Part shown: in pieces, positions 61,168 to 64,000 of the stretch
Position numbering within the stretch: the first letter of the stretch is position 1
Layout: the number at the start of each line of letters is the position of its first letter
From: Pseudosulfitobacter pseudonitzschiae
Lineage (GTDB): Bacteria; Pseudomonadota; Alphaproteobacteria; Rhodobacterales; Rhodobacteraceae
DNA length: 64,000 bases
NCBI RefSeq assembly: GCF_002222635.1
Contig: NZ_CP022415.1
Span: forward strand, 3,472,001-3,536,000
Direction: 5' to 3'
Made by a program: the position numbers and the translations under genes
The notes under the pieces: model-generated
Databases searched by the model: none
Told to the model about the DNA's origin: nothing
What the model saw: only the letters and a program-made list of their open reading frames with translations

Positions 61168-62175
61168 ATGCAAGTTACGTTCAAAATAGCCTTGGCAAGT
61201 ACGGCGTTGCTGTTCGCGTCGACTGCCCTGCATGCTGAAACAACTTACCCGCTGACGATCGAGAATTGTGGGCAGAGCGTTACTTTCGATCATGCTCCCG
61301 CGAATGCTGTGGCCTTGGGGCAGAACAGCGCGGAAATCATGCTGCTTCTGGGCCTTGAAGACCGGATGGCCGCAACCGCCTTCTGGCCAAACAAGGTGTT
61401 GCCCGAGCTGGCCGAAGCCAACAGAAAGGTCGATGTTATCTCGGTCGAGTTCCCCACGTTGGAAGCTGTATTGTCACATCAGCCCGACTTTGTGGCTGCG
61501 ATGCTGACAACGCTGCTGGGCGCTGACAGCAAAGTTGCCAAGCGGTCGGATTTCGAGAACCTTGGCGTGCCGACCTATCTTTCGCCTAGTGCGTGTTCAA
61601 CCACGCTGGATGCAGGGGACGCTTACGGTACGCGCGATGCCCTCTGGAGCATGGATCTGCTTTATTCCGAAATCGAAGATCTTTCGCTGATCTTTAACGT
61701 TGAAGATCGCGGGGATGCGCTGATCGCCGATTTCAAGGCACGCGAAGCGGCCTTGCACGCGCGTTTTGCCCGAAACGACAACCTGACGTTTCTGTTCTGG
61801 TTTTCCAGTGCCTCGCCCGCCGATGATGCCTATTTGGGGGGCGGCAACGGTCCTTCAGGCTATATTGCCGATATTCTGGGTGGCTCGAACGCGATCAAGA
61901 CCGAAGCAGACTGGCCAGCCGTCGGGTGGGAGGGTATTCTGGCCGCCGATCCCACGGTTTTTGTCGCGGCACAGGTCGATCGCAACCGTTGGGATCTTGA
62001 TCGGGCCGAAAGCAAGATCGACTTTTTGAAATCCGACCCGACCGTCAGCCAGATGGAAGCCGTTCAGGCCGATCGGATCGTGGTGATGAGTGGTGCATCG
62101 ATGAACCCCAGTATTCGCACGCTTTATGGTGCCGAGCAGGTGGCCGAGCAGCTCGAGACACTTGATCTGCCGTGA
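61168..62175 (+). CDS. Metal-chelate ABC transporter periplasmic binding protein (FecB/BtuF-like)
   Basis: The 335-residue protein has a signal peptide (MQVTFKIALASTALLFASTA, cleavage after LHA) and the class III binding-protein layout: LTIENCGQSVTFDHAPANAV, LGQNSAEIMLLLGLEDRMAA, and FPTLEAVLSHQPDFVAAML. Such proteins bind ferric siderophores, haem or cobalamin. It lacks a lipobox, so it is free in the periplasm. It leads a three-gene operon whose stop overlaps the permease start. No Fur-type or riboswitch element could be recognised in its leader. Confidence 0.85.
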   Translation: MQVTFKIALASTALLFASTALHAETTYPLTIENCGQSVTFDHAPANAVALGQNSAEIMLLLGLEDRMAATAFWPNKVLPELAEANRKVDVISVEFPTLEAVLSHQPDFVAAMLTTLLGADSKVAKRSDFENLGVPTYLSPSACSTTLDAGDAYGTRDALWSMDLLYSEIEDLSLIFNVEDRGDALIADFKAREAALHARFARNDNLTFLFWFSSASPADDAYLGGGNGPSGYIADILGGSNAIKTEADWPAVGWEGILAADPTVFVAAQVDRNRWDLDRAESKIDFLKSDPTVSQMEAVQADRIVVMSGASMNPSIRTLYGAEQVAEQLETLDLP

Positions 62176-63209
62176 TAAGTTCTGACGACGAAAAAGAGGG
62201 CGGGCCATTCCGGCTTGTCCTGTTTCTTGGCCTGTCCTTGCTGGTTCTTGTGTTCGCTGTCGCCGCCGCAACGGCGATCGGTGATTTCAATATCGGTCTG
62301 AAAACTGTTTTCCTGTCTGTCACCAATGAGCTTGGACTGACCAACGTTCAGATCGCGCCAATTGAACAAAGCGTGGTGTGGAATCTTCGACTTAGCCGCG
62401 CGCTGGTGGCGGCGCTGGCTGGCGCAGGGCTGGCGATGTGCGGGGCGATCTTGCAGGCGCTATTGCGCAATGCGCTGGCCGAACCTTTTGTTCTGGGTGT
62501 GTCCGCAGGCGCATCCACAGGCGCCGTTTGCGTCATCGTGCTTGGGATTGGTGCGGGTGGTTTGTCGCTGTCGCTGGGTGCATTTGCCGGAGCATTTGCC
62601 GCCTTTGCCTTGGTAGCGCTTTTGTCCAACGGCGCAACAAGCGGCCCCAACCATACAATCCTTGCGGGGGTAGCGGCATCGCAACTGTTCAACGCGTTGA
62701 CGTCTTACATCGTGACAACATCGGGCAATGCCCAGCAGGCGCGTGACGTGATGTTCTGGCTTTTGGGCAGTTTCGGTGGCGTGCGCTGGCCGGATTTCCA
62801 GTTGCTGTTGTTGGTGGTCATTTTCAGTTTGTCGATCTGCATCTTGATGGCCCGCTCGCTTGATGCATTCACCTTCGGAGACGAGGACGCAGCGGCGCTT
62901 GGTGTGCCGGTGGCCCGTATCCGGTTGGTGTTGTTCGGCCTGACCGCGCTGTTGACCGCGACCATCGTCAGTATGGTAGGCGCTATCGGCTTTGTCGGGT
63001 TGGTTGTGCCCCATGCAGCACGCTATGTGGTGGGACCGTTGCATTTGCGACTGTTGCCCGCCTGTGCCGTTGTGGGTGCAGTGTTCATGGTGATCGCCGA
63101 CATCGTCTCACGCGTGATTGCGGTGCAGCAAATTGTGCCAATCGGTGTGGTCACAGCACTGGTCGGCGTGCCCTTTTTCGCCATTATCCTCTACCGTGCA
63201 AGGCCATAG
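62172..63209 (+). CDS. FecCD-family ABC transporter permease
   Basis: The 345-residue protein has about ten membrane helices and the FecCD signatures: LRLSRALVAALAGAGLAMCG then AILQALLRNALAEPFVLGVS, and the C-terminal GAIGFVGLVVPHAARYVVGP. It forms the membrane channel of an iron-chelate or B12 importer. It starts with GTG at 62172, overlapping the previous stop as GTGA. The first 20 residues are charged and longer than usual, so a later start is possible. Confidence 0.9.
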   Translation: MISSDDEKEGGPFRLVLFLGLSLLVLVFAVAAATAIGDFNIGLKTVFLSVTNELGLTNVQIAPIEQSVVWNLRLSRALVAALAGAGLAMCGAILQALLRNALAEPFVLGVSAGASTGAVCVIVLGIGAGGLSLSLGAFAGAFAAFALVALLSNGATSGPNHTILAGVAASQLFNALTSYIVTTSGNAQQARDVMFWLLGSFGGVRWPDFQLLLLVVIFSLSICILMARSLDAFTFGDEDAAALGVPVARIRLVLFGLTALLTATIVSMVGAIGFVGLVVPHAARYVVGPLHLRLLPACAVVGAVFMVIADIVSRVIAVQQIVPIGVVTALVGVPFFAIILYRARP

Positions 63210-63211
63210 AA

Positions 63212-63976
63212 ATGAGCGTCGTCGCTGAAAACCTGCATTGGCGCGTCAAGCGCAAGGTCATCGTTTCGGACGTTTCAATTTCGGTTGCGCAGGGCGAGAC
63301 TTTGGGCCTTATCGGGCCCAACGGGTCTGGCAAATCGTCGCTGCTGCGGTTGTTGGCCGGATTGAAGAAACCCGTGTTGGGGCGTGTGCAAATCAACGGT
63401 CAGGACATTGCGAAAGTGTCCCGTCGTGCATTGTCACGACAGCTTGCTTTCGTGCAGCAGAATGCCGCGACCGATACCAATGTGACGGTCCGCGATGTTA
63501 TCCGTCTGGGGCGAACGCCGCACCGGTCCGCTCTTTCGGGCTGGTCCGAGGACGACGAAGCCGCGGTTGCCACGGCGCTGGACCGTGTCGACATGACCAC
63601 CCGTCGCACGCAGGCTTGGCAGACCCTGTCGGGAGGCGAACGACAGCGTGTGCACATCGCACGCGCCTTGGCGCAGACACCGCAGGTCATGTTTCTGGAC
63701 GAGCCGACAAACCACCTGGACATTCATCACCAGATCGAAATTCTTCACATGGTGCGGGATCTGGACCTGACAAGCATCATCGCCCTGCATGACCTTAACC
63801 TTGCCGCTATGTTCTGTGATCGCATCGTTGTGCTGGACGCAGGTGTTGTGCGGGCCAGTGGCACACCAGCAGAAGTGTTGACCCAAGAGCTGTTGCGCGA
63901 CGTTTTTCGCGTATCGGCAGAGGTGAGCGGATCGCCAGACGCAGACCGGCCGCATATCAGGTTCAAAGCGGGCTAA
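63212..63976 (+). CDS. FecE/BtuD-type ABC transporter ATPase
   Basis: The 254-residue protein has Walker A LIGPNGSGKSSLLRLLAGLK, Q-loop AFVQQNAATDTNVTVRD, signature TLSGGERQRVHIARALAQTP, Walker B VMFLDEPTNHLDI and switch His IIALHDLNLAAMF. These fit the FecE/BtuD branch of iron-chelate and cobalamin importers. It is two bases after the permease stop and completes the importer. About 24 bases of the window remain after it. Confidence 0.92.
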   Translation: MSVVAENLHWRVKRKVIVSDVSISVAQGETLGLIGPNGSGKSSLLRLLAGLKKPVLGRVQINGQDIAKVSRRALSRQLAFVQQNAATDTNVTVRDVIRLGRTPHRSALSGWSEDDEAAVATALDRVDMTTRRTQAWQTLSGGERQRVHIARALAQTPQVMFLDEPTNHLDIHHQIEILHMVRDLDLTSIIALHDLNLAAMFCDRIVVLDAGVVRASGTPAEVLTQELLRDVFRVSAEVSGSPDADRPHIRFKAG

Positions 63977-64000
63977 GCAGGATTGAACTTGTAGATGCGG

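Overview
The window is chromosomal DNA from an alphaproteobacterium of the Roseobacter group (Rhodobacteraceae), probably marine. This rests on gene content rather than a database match: a quinone-linked sulfite dehydrogenase beside taurine genes, a malyl-CoA lyase of the ethylmalonyl-CoA pathway, the FYDLN acidic protein, a Hint-domain protein, COQ9, a separate MnmD, the DgcN/DgcA pair, high GC and dense ATGA-overlapping operons. Almost all of it is core-like. There is no prophage, CRISPR array or rRNA operon, and the only clear RNA gene is tRNA-Ala(GGC).

Layout. 0-9 kb: a CorA/ZntB-type transporter with an ArsR regulator, two small dimeric alpha/beta-barrel proteins, dienoyl-CoA reductase (fadH), rppH, the minus-strand set GNAT / adenosine kinase / nth, a degenerate Hint protein and an Ada-like methyltransferase. 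9-17 kb: an OmpA lipoprotein, FMN reductase, VOC protein, hotdog dehydratase, a split MnmC-like pair, a DMT transporter, a lytic transglycosylase and dapA. 17.5-32.2 kb: a complete taurine dissimilation region. TauABC imports taurine and Tpa transaminates it with pyruvate to sulfoacetaldehyde and alanine. Xsc releases sulfite and acetyl phosphate, AckA can turn acetyl phosphate into acetate plus ATP, and SoeABC oxidises sulfite. TauR is the MocR-type regulator. Alanine dehydrogenase (ald, 52.6 kb) can recycle the alanine to pyruvate. 32.3-43.7 kb: tRNA-Ala, a YgjP-type metallopeptidase, a GntR/HAD pair, accA, a LysE/Lrp pair, malyl-CoA lyase, a D-amino-acid cluster (dgcN, dgcA, D-amino-acid aminotransferase), GST and OsmC. 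43.9-56 kb: pyk, rpmI-rplT, a flavodoxin-fold reductase/TetR pair with three operators, pheST, mscL, ald/Lrp and a GMC oxidoreductase. 56-61.1 kb: rpsU, COQ9 and two quinone oxidoreductases lying between two decayed IS481 copies, followed by a graveyard of broken elements (IS481, IS630, a probable LysE/ArgO exporter fragment). 61.2-64 kb: an FecBCD-type metal-chelate ABC importer.

The most interesting signals are: (1) a roughly 120-residue beta-rich insertion in the first periplasmic loop of the taurine permease TauC; (2) shared candidate TauR sites at xsc, tpa and tauR; (3) three copies of a TGACCATGGTCA palindrome between a TetR gene and its divergent reductase; (4) a perfect 12-bp inverted repeat upstream of the D-glutamate genes; (5) a Hint protein that seems to have lost its catalytic Cys and His; (6) a dispersed intergenic repeat ending in GGCAAGATGAA. 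No wholly new system is proven here; these are testable leads. Start codons were refined by ribosome-binding-site position and operon overlap. All functional calls come from reading motifs by eye, with no search run.
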